Assembly (NCBI RefSeq): GCF_965218915.1
Contig: NZ_OZ244708.1
Coordinates: forward strand, 248,001 to 312,000
Reading direction: 5' to 3'
Source: Novosphingopyxis sp965218915
GTDB taxonomy: Bacteria; Pseudomonadota; Alphaproteobacteria; Sphingomonadales; Sphingomonadaceae
DNA: 64,000 nt
Shown: positions 42,792 to 52,086 of the stretch, piece after piece
Layout of the letters: each line of letters opens with the position of its first letter
Numbering within the stretch: the first letter of the stretch is position 1
Position numbers and translations under genes: made by a program
Notes under the pieces: generated by a model
Databases searched by the model: none
Seen by the model: only the letters and a program-made list of their open reading frames with translations
What the model was told of the DNA's origin: nothing

Positions 42792-43838
42792 TCATCGGGT
42801 GCGGGAAGGAAAATCGGCTTGCAGCAATCTGTCGCGGCATTCGCGGCGCAGTTCGGCACGCGCGCGGGGGGTAAGGCGCCCGAGCGCCCCCCGCAGTTCG
42901 GCGGGAATGTGATCGGCGTCGTCGCCAAAAACATGCGCGGCGAACATCGCCTGCCAATAGGCGCGCTCAGGCTGGGGCAGGGCCTTCAGCGACAGCAACG
43001 CGGCCAGGAACAGCGTGTGCGGATCTTCCAGTCCGGCGGCACACTCACCCCACCAGTAATTGACCATCGCGTTGTAGGGGGCGAGCGAGGTGACGTGATG
43101 CCACCAGTACCGCGGCAGGAACAGCGCGTCCCCCGGCGCCAGTTCCGCGATCAGGGCGTGTTCCATCGCCTGGGCGAAGCGGGGGAACCGCTCCAGGTCG
43201 GGCGCATCGGCATCGACCAGCGACAGCGGCGGCGGATTATCGAGCGGACCGATATAGAGATTGGCCACCTGCTCGGGCGGAAACAGCAGAAAGCGCCGCA
43301 GCCCGGCGATCACGCAGGCGAGATTATGGTCGCGATCGTTATGGATCTGAGTCCGGACCGGACCGCCCAACCACAGCAGCGGATCGACCCCCGGCAGGAC
43401 TGGCAGCGGATTGTCCTGCAGGAACGCCGGCATATGTGCGCGCAGCGACAGCATCTGGATCGCGATCACGGGCCCGTTCGGCCGATCCATGCTCCGCGCG
43501 ATCCGATCGAGCGTTTCGGGCACCGGCCGCTGGCGTTTGGTGAAGGCGAATTCGCGCAGGTCGGACGCATAGCCGAAGCGGCCCTTCATCATCGCCGGCG
43601 CTTCCATGACCGGGCCTGGCTTGCCCAGGTCGATCCTTTGCAGATAGGCGTTCAGGGCTTCGGGACCGGCACTGCCGGCGGTGGCAGCGGGCCAATCCGC
43701 CACCAGCCCGCGGATGACAGCCGGCTGGCCGCTCTCCACCAGACCCTGCAAATCGCGCGCAGCGCCGATCGCGGCCTCGCCGACGGGCGGCGGCATCGCG
43801 GCGGTCGCGATCGGACGAGATGGAGACGAGCCGGTCAC
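42792..43838 (-). CDS. JmjC/cupin-like Fe(II)-dependent protein (Pass1-related)
   Basis: A 348-residue protein. The double-stranded beta-helix core has the iron motif H166-N-D168 (TQIHNDRDHN) and a distal His (YWWHHVTSL, H247/H248), as in JmjC dioxygenases. Members of this group recur beside TonB receptors and tryptophan halogenases in sugar loci of sphingomonads and Caulobacter; their substrate is unknown. It overlaps both neighbours by four bases or less, so it is in one transcript. Confidence 0.75.
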   Translation of the reverse strand: MTGSSPSRPIATAAMPPPVGEAAIGAARDLQGLVESGQPAVIRGLVADWPAATAGSAGPEALNAYLQRIDLGKPGPVMEAPAMMKGRFGYASDLREFAFTKRQRPVPETLDRIARSMDRPNGPVIAIQMLSLRAHMPAFLQDNPLPVLPGVDPLLWLGGPVRTQIHNDRDHNLACVIAGLRRFLLFPPEQVANLYIGPLDNPPPLSLVDADAPDLERFPRFAQAMEHALIAELAPGDALFLPRYWWHHVTSLAPYNAMVNYWWGECAAGLEDPHTLFLAALLSLKALPQPERAYWQAMFAAHVFGDDADHIPAELRGALGRLTPRARAELRRECRDRLLQADFPSRTR

Positions 43839-45310
43839 GATCGGGGGTTTCCGATCATGTCCCGGAGATAGGCGTTATGGTGGGGTTGTTCGAGCACGGT
43901 GTCCTTGATGAAGCGCAACATCGCCACGATGTTATGCTTGAGCCGTTCGGGGGCCAAACGGTCGGCGGTGGGCGGCCAGCTTTCCGGATAGGCGCCCAGC
44001 CCGGTCAGCATGATGCGCCAGCTATCGGGCGAAAAGGATTCATCCTCCATCGGCGCGATCTCGCCGCGCGCGCGGAAGGTCGCGAGCAAATGCTGCAGCG
44101 CGTCGGACGCAGGTGCCGCGCGCGCATCGTCCCAGAACGGCCCGGTCCACGGCGCCAGCGCATATACCGCCTGCAAAAAATCGGCGATCCGGTCGAAGGA
44201 GGAGCCGATAATACGATTGTATTCGCGGCGTTCGGCGGACACATCGTCGGTCGCCGGCAGCAGCGCGAGCAGATGGACGATGCCCAGCTGGATGGCATGC
44301 AGCTGGACCGGGTGCACCGGGTCGAAGGTTCGCGCACTGCTGCCGATCGCCACGCAATTGCCGGTCCAGGGATCGCCGATCTCTCGCGAAAGAACCGGAC
44401 CGATCTCGATATCCCACAGCGGCGCCTGTGCAGACTGGCCTGCCTGTTCGACGGCTTCATCGTCCCCGATGCGGTCATCGAACACATATTGCACCCCGGT
44501 CGCCGTGCGTACCGGGTGCAGCCGCAGCCATCCTTCGGGCGTTGCGCGCAGTTCGGCGAAAGGGGGGATCTCGCCGAAGGCCGGCGCATTCGCCGTCAAA
44601 AGGCGCAAGCTGCGAGCTGCGCCGTTCTGCCGGCCGGAAGTCCTGCCGGCCAAGCTGTCGAGCAGCGTTCCATCGCCGGTCGCATCGACGAACAGCTCAC
44701 CTTCGATCCGCGTTCCGTCATCCAGAATGACGGCAGCAAGCGTTTCGGGCGTTGGAGCATGCTCCACGCCCGCCACCGTCGATCGATGGATCGCGACGCC
44801 TTGTTTCGCCGCCAGTTCCTTGAGCAGTCCGCAATAGGGAATGGCGGGCAGATGATACCCATATTCGATCCTTCCGAAGGCCAGGGCCGGTTCGGACGGC
44901 AGCATGATCCGACCATGGGTGGCCGCGATCGCCGCCGGGCAGAATTCCTGCAGATCGATACGTAGCCCCCCGTCACGCGCGCGCAGCCACAAGTCGAAGA
45001 ATTGATGCCTCTCGACCGGTGCGCCATAGGCCGCCCAAGCATGGAAGAACGTCCGGGCGGGCGGCCCGGTGAAGTTCTGTCCCAACGAGAACACGGCCCC
45101 CGTCAGGCGGAGCAGCATGGCTTCGTCGATACCGATGCGCTGGTGCAGCGCTTCGAGCGGGGGTTGGCTGGCATAGACGCCGGCAGGTGTCAGCACGCTC
45201 GGCAATTCGACCACGGCGATCTCGGCCAGGCCGGACGGTATACCGCGGGCCAGCGCCGCCGCGGTCAGCCACAATGCGGCGTCGCGTCCGATCAGGACGA
45301 ACCGTCTCAT
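43835..45310 (-). CDS. Degenerate flavin-dependent halogenase paralogue
   Basis: A 491-residue protein of the tryptophan-halogenase fold, but key elements are lost. The N-terminal FAD motif reads LIGRDAALWL instead of GGGTAGWM. The halogenase Lys is replaced by Ser75 (TGAVFSLGQNF). The catalytic Glu-Ser becomes His-Pro (FDPVHPVQL). No WxWxIP is seen. It overlaps the intact paralogue and the JmjC gene (ATGA each). A partner or scaffold for the intact enzyme is likelier than catalysis. Confidence 0.7.
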   Translation of the reverse strand: MRRFVLIGRDAALWLTAAALARGIPSGLAEIAVVELPSVLTPAGVYASQPPLEALHQRIGIDEAMLLRLTGAVFSLGQNFTGPPARTFFHAWAAYGAPVERHQFFDLWLRARDGGLRIDLQEFCPAAIAATHGRIMLPSEPALAFGRIEYGYHLPAIPYCGLLKELAAKQGVAIHRSTVAGVEHAPTPETLAAVILDDGTRIEGELFVDATGDGTLLDSLAGRTSGRQNGAARSLRLLTANAPAFGEIPPFAELRATPEGWLRLHPVRTATGVQYVFDDRIGDDEAVEQAGQSAQAPLWDIEIGPVLSREIGDPWTGNCVAIGSSARTFDPVHPVQLHAIQLGIVHLLALLPATDDVSAERREYNRIIGSSFDRIADFLQAVYALAPWTGPFWDDARAAPASDALQHLLATFRARGEIAPMEDESFSPDSWRIMLTGLGAYPESWPPTADRLAPERLKHNIVAMLRFIKDTVLEQPHHNAYLRDMIGNPRS

Positions 45311-46866
45311 GCCGTCGCGCTCTGCGGCGCCGCGGATGCAGCGCAATAGTCGGCGATGAAATCGGTGTGACCCGGCATCATCGCGACACCCGATGCGATC
45401 CGCTGCCGAAAATCTGCCAGCTTGGCGTCCAGCGCGTCGAGCGGCACCTTTTCTGCGAGCGGATCGTACCGGTCCGGCACGATATTCTGCCCGAGCAGGA
45501 CAGCAAGCCAGCTATCGCGCGCGAACAACCCGTAGCGATAGTCCGGCAGGCTGGCGCGGGCGCGGAACAGCGCGATCTTCTGTGCCAGTGTGGCGGGCAG
45601 AGGCATGGTGCGGACATGATCCCACAAGGGTTCCCCTTCGCGCCGGTTGGCGGTGTAATGCAGGATGAGGAAGTCTCGAACGCGCTCGTAATGCAAGTCG
45701 AACAGGCGGTTAAATTCATTTCGCAGACGCGGATCGGGCGCACCGGGTCGCCGCGGGATGAGCCGGATGAGATCGATGACGGCGGCCTGGATCAGATAGA
45801 TGCTGGTGGATTCGAGCGGTTCGAGAAAGCCGCTGGCGAGGCCGATCGCCACGCAGTTGCCGGCCCAGGCACATTCGCGCTTGCCCGTGGCGAAATGCAG
45901 CAGGCGCGGCGTGCCGGCCGGCTCCGCTTCCAATGCCGACAGCAAGGTGTCGCGGGCCGTGTCGTCATCCACGAAACGGCTGGAGAACACGTAACCATTG
46001 CCGATGCGGTGCTGCAGCGGAATACGCCAGGTCCATCCGGCGGTCTGCGCGGTGGAACAGGTGTAAGGGACAAATGCGTCCGCGCGCGAACAGGGCACGG
46101 CCCATGCGCGGTCGCACGGCAGCCAATGCTTCCAATCGACCCAGTCGACGCCCAATTGCTGACCGATCAGCAGCGAACGGAAGCCCGAGCAGTCGATGAA
46201 CAGCTCGGCCTGCACTTGCGCGCCCGATTCCAGCGCCAGGCTTTCCAGCAGGCCGCTTTCGGGATGGCGCGCCACCTCGCCGACCTTGCCTTCGATCCGG
46301 GACACACCGCGCGCGATCGCCCATCTGCGCAGATAATCGGCATATAGCCCGGCATCGAGATGATAGGCGTAGCTGTAGGTCGAACGGATCGATGCGGCGT
46401 CATCGTTCGGCAGATCGAACACCTGCGCCCGCGCCGCCATGACCGCATAGGAATAATCGGCGATCGGTCCGGGTGTTTGCCCCGCCGCCTGCGCGCGCAG
46501 CCAGTGATGCTGGAACTGGATTCCGCTCCACGGTTCGCCAAAGGCGCCGAACGGATGGATGTAGCTCGATCCCGGCCGGTCCCAGCCGCGGAAGTCGATC
46601 CCGAGCTTGAAGGTGGCGCCGGTGGATCGCATGAACTCGGCTTCGTCGAGGCCGAGCATGTCGTTGAATATCTTGAGATGCGGCAGCGTCGCTTCGCCCA
46701 CGCCGACCGTGCCGATCGCATCCGATTCGATCAGCGTGATGGCATAGTCGCGCTCGGGCAATTGACTGATCAGGGCAGCGGCGGTCATCCAGCCCGCCGT
46801 CCCACCCCCGAGAATTGCAATCTTCAGTGGGGCATACGATCCCTTCGTCGCTAGGTTGTCACCCAC
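45307..46866 (-). CDS. Flavin-dependent tryptophan-halogenase-like protein
   Basis: A 519-residue FAD protein with the full signature: GGGTAGWM (20-27), VGEATLPHLK, catalytic Lys K87 (ATFKLGIDF), W278-T-W280-R-I-P and E352-S353 (FLEPLESTS). The family uses FADH2, O2 and halide to make hypohalous acid, channelled to the Lys. In polysaccharide loci the natural substrate is unknown, and halogenation may not be the real job. It lies 62 bases after the TonB receptor gene. Confidence 0.88.
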   Translation of the reverse strand: MGDNLATKGSYAPLKIAILGGGTAGWMTAAALISQLPERDYAITLIESDAIGTVGVGEATLPHLKIFNDMLGLDEAEFMRSTGATFKLGIDFRGWDRPGSSYIHPFGAFGEPWSGIQFQHHWLRAQAAGQTPGPIADYSYAVMAARAQVFDLPNDDAASIRSTYSYAYHLDAGLYADYLRRWAIARGVSRIEGKVGEVARHPESGLLESLALESGAQVQAELFIDCSGFRSLLIGQQLGVDWVDWKHWLPCDRAWAVPCSRADAFVPYTCSTAQTAGWTWRIPLQHRIGNGYVFSSRFVDDDTARDTLLSALEAEPAGTPRLLHFATGKRECAWAGNCVAIGLASGFLEPLESTSIYLIQAAVIDLIRLIPRRPGAPDPRLRNEFNRLFDLHYERVRDFLILHYTANRREGEPLWDHVRTMPLPATLAQKIALFRARASLPDYRYGLFARDSWLAVLLGQNIVPDRYDPLAEKVPLDALDAKLADFRQRIASGVAMMPGHTDFIADYCAASAAPQSATA

Positions 46867-46928
46867 TGTTCTTCCTCTTTATGGCTCCCCGGCCCGTGGA
46901 CGCGGACCGGGGCAGCGGGTTAGGGAGG

Positions 46929-49900
46929 CTAGAACTTGAAGCGCACGCCCGCCTGGAAACGCCGGTCCACGCGGCTCCAGTTGGAATCGATATATACCGG
47001 CGTCGCGCCCGGCGTCTGCGGGGAATCGCCGAAGATCTGCTGCTGATACACCGTGGTGGTGCCCAGCAGATTGGATCCTTCGAGCGAGAGTTCCGCATAA
47101 CGCGTCAGCGAGAAACGGATCGATCCGTCCAGAAAACCCGCCGCCTTCTGGAACACCGGCAGGCCGATGCAGCAATCGAGGTTCTGCGTCAGATAACGCG
47201 AGCGCCAATTATAGGCAAGCCGCAGGCCGACGGGTCCCTTTTCGTACAATCCGACGATGTTGAAGGTATGTTTGGAAATCCCGGCAAGCTGGTGCGAATC
47301 GATTACCGAACCCTGGCCGCCCAGCGCCTGCTGGCCCGCGCCGAAGGCCCCGATGTCGCCGCCGGACGACGCCGTAATAAGGTTCGAATTGTTGATCCCG
47401 GACTGATCGACGAACGTGTAGTTCAATTGCGTGCCGATGCCATCGAACGGGCTCGGCAGGAAATCGAAGAACGTCTGGAACGCGGCCTCGAAACCTTTCA
47501 ATTCGCCGCCGCCATCGGCATTCTGCGGCCCCAGGATCTCCACCGTCTGCTGCGATCCGCCATTTTCGACGACCCGGTCGAACTGGCCGAAAGTGATGTA
47601 ATTATCGAGCTTCTTGTAGAATCCCGTCAGCGTGAACGAGGTACTGGCGGATGGGTAATATTCGAACGACAGATCGAACTGATCGGCCTTGATCGGCTTC
47701 AGGGCCGCGTTGCCCGAATTCGCGCGGAACACGAAATTATAGCCGGTCACGTTCGCCGCGACCGGCGCCGCGTTCGGGGAATTGTAGACGATGAAGGGCG
47801 AATCCGGCCCGGTATTGATGACCGGCGCATTGATCGCGACGGTGTTCCGCAGATAGCCGAATTCGGGACGGGCAATCGCGCGCGAATAGCCGAAGCGGAT
47901 GAATTTCTCGTCATCCAGCCCGAACCGCACGTTGAAGCTCGGCAACCAGTCCGTATGGCTCCCGCTATAGGTTCCCGTCAGCGCGCTCCCATCGGCAAAG
48001 GCGCGGATTTCCGGTGTCAGATAGCAACTGGGATTGACGATGCTGGTACCCGACAGCGGCGTGCCACAGGGCTGCAGACCGTCGAACGTATTGGTTGCGG
48101 GAAACGCGATGCTGCCTTCGCTGCGTACGCGGGTGCGGACGACCCGTAAGCCGACATTGCCGACCACGTTGACGCCCCCGACATATCGGTCCTGCCCGCC
48201 GAACTTCAGCATGGCATAACCCGCCAACGTCTTTTCGCGCACCCTGAACACTTCACCATCCGTAAAGCAATCGTCCACTGTGGCGTTATCGCGATCGCAA
48301 ATGGCGGTATAGCCCGGCTGGATCGGCGAATTGGTCTGCGCACCGCCAAGCGCGTTGATCAGCCCATCGAAATTCCGCAGCGTGTCGCGGTTGAGGAAGA
48401 CCAGCTGGCCGTTGGGATAGGTGCCTTGGCTGTAGAAATCACCGAGGTCGTGAGACTCCCAGATGCCTGCGCCATAACCGGAGAAGTCGGGATGGCCCGC
48501 GTTGCCGCCACAATTGCCGGTATCGGTGGGATAAGCGCCGCCAGTGGTGTTGTCGGCATTGAAACCCGGGCCGTTGCAGTTCCAGTTGGCTGCGATCGGT
48601 GTCCAGTTGAACGTGGAATAGCGCACCGTCTGCCGGCGATTTGCATAACGCACGCCGGCCGACAGCGAGTCGATCCAGCCGCCTTCGTCGAAATCGTAAT
48701 CCGCATCGCCGCGCAGCGCGAATTCTTCACCCTGGTTATCCTCGACATGGCCTTGGATGAACGGAATCCAGTAATTATGCGGGTTCGCTAAGCCGCCCTC
48801 GGCGTAATTGACGTTGTCTCCGGGCAACAAGGCGATCTGAGGGGTCCCATCCTCGTTTACTCTGTAATCGAAGTTCGCCATCGAACCGGCCGTCACGATG
48901 ATGTCGTTGTTGTAGGTCGATGCGTCGATGAACTGGAGATCGGTGCTCAGGTGCAGTCGTTCGGTCGGCTGCCATTCGAGATATCCCGAAAAGTCGCTGG
49001 TTCTTTCGCGGTGGGCGAAATTGCGCGCTTCGTTCTGGAGATACAGCCCGTCGCGCAAAGTGGTGCAGTTCGACCCCGCGCCGCAGTAATTCACGAACGG
49101 AACGCCAGGGATGGCGGAACCGGCATTGATCGCGGCCTGCACGCTTTCATACGTGCCGCTGAAGCTGCCGTGCGGCTGGGTCAGCACGCCCGATTGCAGC
49201 AAGCCGTTCGAACCGAATACCAGCGGTCCGGTCCCGTCCGCAGGACCCAGGGCCGATCCGGTTCGCGGATTGAAGGCCGGCGTGCCGAAATAACCCCCTT
49301 CCAGAATCGCGTGACTGGCCCGTTCGAACCAGGCGTTGCGATAACGCGATTGCGTGAATTGCACGGTCGCATGGATTTTTTCATCCGGGGATTCATATTG
49401 TGCCGCCACGGCAAGGCCATGCCGCTTGCGGTCGTAATCGACTTGAGAAAAACGAACTCCGTCGGGGATCAGGGCAAAACCGGTGCCGCCGAAGGGATTG
49501 GCGTTGCAGGCGACGAAACCATCGGCGTCCAGATTGCCCGCGGCAGCGGTGCCGAATCCGTCCGAACAATAGGTGTCGATCTTGTCCATGATCACGTTTT
49601 CGGTGCGCGTGACCACCTTGCTTTGGGCATAATCGACCAGCAGGCCGAAACGCCCGGCCGCCGTATCCCAGCTATCGCTGATCAGGCCGGAAAACTCGGG
49701 CGTGACTTCGTCCGATCGATCGCCATAGTTCAATTTGAACACGCCGGTGACGACCAAGCCATCTTCATCGAACGGCAGCCGGGTGCGCAGGTTGACCGTG
49801 CCGGCGATCCCGCCTTCGATCATCTTGGCGGTCTGGTTCTTATAGGCATCGACGCCCGCCAGAAGCTCGGGCGAAACGTCGTTGAACTGCAATCCCCGCT

Positions 49901-50366
49901 GCGAATCGGCGGAGAAACTGTCGCGCCCGTTAAATTCGGTGCGGACCTGGGTTAGCCCGCGGATCAGGACGCTGGCGGGTTCGCCCGAAGGGTGGGTGCT
50001 GTCGTCCGCTGATTGCAGGCGCCCCACGGTGATCCCCGGTACGCGCTGCAACGCCTCGGCCGCGGACTTGTCCGGGAAGGCACCGATATCGGTCGCCGTA
50101 ATCGAATCGACGAAAGTATCGGCGTTCTTCTTGATGCTTTGCGACGTGATCAGCGCTTCGCGCACGCCGGTGACGATGATCGTGCTGGAGGTGTCCTCCG
50201 TCGCCGCCTCGCCTGTTTCGGGCGATCCGGTAGAGGTCTGCTGGGTCTGCGAGGCGCGCTCGACCGATTCGTCCGCATCCTGTGCCATCGCCGCAGTGGC
50301 GCCGAACACCAGCGCGATGGTCGATACGCCGTAGGTCAATGCGTGTGTGGTTCGGGTGCCCGCCAT
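46929..50366 (-). CDS. TonB-dependent outer-membrane receptor
   Basis: A 1145-residue protein: signal peptide (STIALVFGATAAMAQ), a TonB box-like TIIVTGVREAL, plug domain (VDSITATDIGAFPDKSAAEA, LQRVPGITVGR) and a large barrel ending FQAGVRFKF with C-terminal Phe. The subclass is that of sphingomonad carbohydrate receptors, which import oligosaccharides with TonB energy. GGAGG precedes ATG 50366. A palindrome between it and the transporter gene is the likely LacI operator. Confidence 0.92.
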   Translation of the reverse strand: MAGTRTTHALTYGVSTIALVFGATAAMAQDADESVERASQTQQTSTGSPETGEAATEDTSSTIIVTGVREALITSQSIKKNADTFVDSITATDIGAFPDKSAAEALQRVPGITVGRLQSADDSTHPSGEPASVLIRGLTQVRTEFNGRDSFSADSQRGLQFNDVSPELLAGVDAYKNQTAKMIEGGIAGTVNLRTRLPFDEDGLVVTGVFKLNYGDRSDEVTPEFSGLISDSWDTAAGRFGLLVDYAQSKVVTRTENVIMDKIDTYCSDGFGTAAAGNLDADGFVACNANPFGGTGFALIPDGVRFSQVDYDRKRHGLAVAAQYESPDEKIHATVQFTQSRYRNAWFERASHAILEGGYFGTPAFNPRTGSALGPADGTGPLVFGSNGLLQSGVLTQPHGSFSGTYESVQAAINAGSAIPGVPFVNYCGAGSNCTTLRDGLYLQNEARNFAHRERTSDFSGYLEWQPTERLHLSTDLQFIDASTYNNDIIVTAGSMANFDYRVNEDGTPQIALLPGDNVNYAEGGLANPHNYWIPFIQGHVEDNQGEEFALRGDADYDFDEGGWIDSLSAGVRYANRRQTVRYSTFNWTPIAANWNCNGPGFNADNTTGGAYPTDTGNCGGNAGHPDFSGYGAGIWESHDLGDFYSQGTYPNGQLVFLNRDTLRNFDGLINALGGAQTNSPIQPGYTAICDRDNATVDDCFTDGEVFRVREKTLAGYAMLKFGGQDRYVGGVNVVGNVGLRVVRTRVRSEGSIAFPATNTFDGLQPCGTPLSGTSIVNPSCYLTPEIRAFADGSALTGTYSGSHTDWLPSFNVRFGLDDEKFIRFGYSRAIARPEFGYLRNTVAINAPVINTGPDSPFIVYNSPNAAPVAANVTGYNFVFRANSGNAALKPIKADQFDLSFEYYPSASTSFTLTGFYKKLDNYITFGQFDRVVENGGSQQTVEILGPQNADGGGELKGFEAAFQTFFDFLPSPFDGIGTQLNYTFVDQSGINNSNLITASSGGDIGAFGAGQQALGGQGSVIDSHQLAGISKHTFNIVGLYEKGPVGLRLAYNWRSRYLTQNLDCCIGLPVFQKAAGFLDGSIRFSLTRYAELSLEGSNLLGTTTVYQQQIFGDSPQTPGATPVYIDSNWSRVDRRFQAGVRFKF

Positions 50367-50499
50367 ATAATCCTCCCTCGATCCGCCAGCCTGTCGCTGA
50401 TCCGAGGGCAAATTTGCATCTTTTTGCGTAAAGAGCAAGCGGCAATCTTGCGAGTTCACACCATCTCCCATACGCCTCGAACACTCCCGAGAGGCATTC

Positions 50500-50515
50500 A
50501 TGCAAGACTTTGCAT
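50500..50515. promoter_or_regulatory. LacI-type operator upstream of the TonB receptor
   Basis: ATGCAAGACTTTGCAT is an inverted repeat with 6-base arms and a 4-base centre. It lies 134 bases before the receptor ATG and next to the end of the transporter gene. Symmetry and AT content fit a LacI-family site. Confidence 0.5.
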
Positions 50516-50517
50516 AA

Positions 50518-52023
50518 TTATTGCGACTCGCGGCCTGGGCTGACTTGCGAAGGGATCAGCCCCGTGCTCGCCGCGGCGCAGGCAAAGGCGGCGGCGGCGA
50601 TGGCCAGCATGACATCGGGCCGATCTTCGAAAAAAACGTCCATCAGCTTGCCCAGACACGCGGCGCCGACGAGTTGCGGCAAGACGAGGAAGATGTTGTG
50701 GATCCCCAGATAAACCCCGGTCTTGGCCGGAACGACCGAATTGGCGACGATGACATAGGGGGCAGCCAGTACCGCCGCCCATGCGATCCCGATGCCGACC
50801 GCTGAAATCCATAAGTGCGCGGGGTCTTCGATCACCAGCATCGCAGCAAGTCCGGCCGCGCCCATGGCCAGGCAGATCGCGTAACAAGGTCGCAGGCCGA
50901 TCCTGCGGGTCAACCCGGGCAGCGCCAGCGCGGTGATGACCGCGACCCCGTCATACATCGCAGCCAGCAGGCCGACCCAATCCCCCGCCTGCGCGTAAGC
51001 GATCGAACGCACGTCACTCGTCCCGAAATGCCGGAACGCGATGGCGGGGATCGAATAAACCCACATCACGAACAGCCCGAACCAGGTCAGGAATTGGGTG
51101 ATGGCCAGCCGCCGCAGCGCCAGCGGCATATCGGCGATGTCGTCGATGATCTCGAACAGTCCGCGCGACGTCGTATCCCGCTGCATGCGCCAGGCGCGAA
51201 GCGCCCGGATGGCGCCATAGGCTGCCGGCAGGCCGGCGAGAAGATACCCTTCATGCGGCAGGTCCAGCCCAGCGACGGTGACCGCGATGGCGAGGCCGGA
51301 AATCACCCACAAGCCATGCGCCCGCCAGGTCCCAGCCAGCCTGGTTGCGCGGCGGATCGTGCTTGCGTCTTCTAACACATGGTGCCGTTCGCGGACCCGG
51401 AACACCGTCCAGCCGACGGTCATCGTCATGGCGAGCGCCCCCAGAGCGAACGCCAGACGGATCGATTGCGGCAGGCCGTCCTTCGCGTCCACCCCCGCTA
51501 CGTCGAATGCATTCGCCAGTATCCACGGCAGCGCGGATGCGAAGATCGCGCCGGCACCGATGAAACAGACCTGGAGCGCAAAACCGGTCATGCGTTGGTC
51601 GCTCGGCAAGCGGTCGGCGGACAATGCACGCAAGGGTTGCATCAGTATATTGACCGAAATGGTGAGCAACCATAGGCCCAAGACCGCCGCCGTCAGCGAT
51701 GGCGCATGACCCATCAGCAATAGGGAGATCGCGGTCAGCACCCCTCCGATGACGATGAAGGGGCTGCGTCGGCCCCAGCGGCCATCCAGGTGATCGCTGA
51801 AATGCCCCACCAGCGGTTGCACGATGAGACCGGTAATCGGTGCGGCAATCCACAACAGGGCAAGGTCCGATACATCGGCGCCCAGCGTCTGGAAAATACG
51901 GCTCGTGTTCACGTTCTGCAGGCCCCAGACGACCTGTACGCCGAAAAGTCCGATCGACAGGTTGCATATCTGCGGCAGAGTGAGGGGATTGGGCCCCCGT
52001 ATGTGATTCGGTCTGTTCACCAC
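50518..52023 (-). CDS. MFS sugar transporter (glycoside/maltose type)
   Basis: A 501-residue protein with twelve membrane segments. LFGVQVVWGLQNVNTSRIFQ and VGHFSDHLDGRWGRRSPFIV are typical of the glycoside-pentoside-hexuronide/sucrose-maltose symporter group found in such loci. It would carry di- or oligosaccharides across the inner membrane. GTG start, without a strong ribosome site. It is the first gene of the minus-strand cluster, divergent from lacI. Confidence 0.88.
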   Translation of the reverse strand: MVNRPNHIRGPNPLTLPQICNLSIGLFGVQVVWGLQNVNTSRIFQTLGADVSDLALLWIAAPITGLIVQPLVGHFSDHLDGRWGRRSPFIVIGGVLTAISLLLMGHAPSLTAAVLGLWLLTISVNILMQPLRALSADRLPSDQRMTGFALQVCFIGAGAIFASALPWILANAFDVAGVDAKDGLPQSIRLAFALGALAMTMTVGWTVFRVRERHHVLEDASTIRRATRLAGTWRAHGLWVISGLAIAVTVAGLDLPHEGYLLAGLPAAYGAIRALRAWRMQRDTTSRGLFEIIDDIADMPLALRRLAITQFLTWFGLFVMWVYSIPAIAFRHFGTSDVRSIAYAQAGDWVGLLAAMYDGVAVITALALPGLTRRIGLRPCYAICLAMGAAGLAAMLVIEDPAHLWISAVGIGIAWAAVLAAPYVIVANSVVPAKTGVYLGIHNIFLVLPQLVGAACLGKLMDVFFEDRPDVMLAIAAAAFACAAASTGLIPSQVSPGRESQ

Positions 52024-52035
52024 TGCTATTGCATA

Positions 52036-52045
52036 TCACATGTGA
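52036..52045. promoter_or_regulatory. Palindrome in the transporter-lacI divergent region
   Basis: TCACATGTGA, a perfect 10-base palindrome within ATATCACATGTGAGC, lies in the only 63 bases between the two divergent starts. It may be a regulator site controlling both, but its sequence differs from the 50500 palindrome. Confidence 0.35.
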
Positions 52046-52086
52046 GCTTGACAGTGTTGTGGACCATATCAAGGTGATCGTAGATA

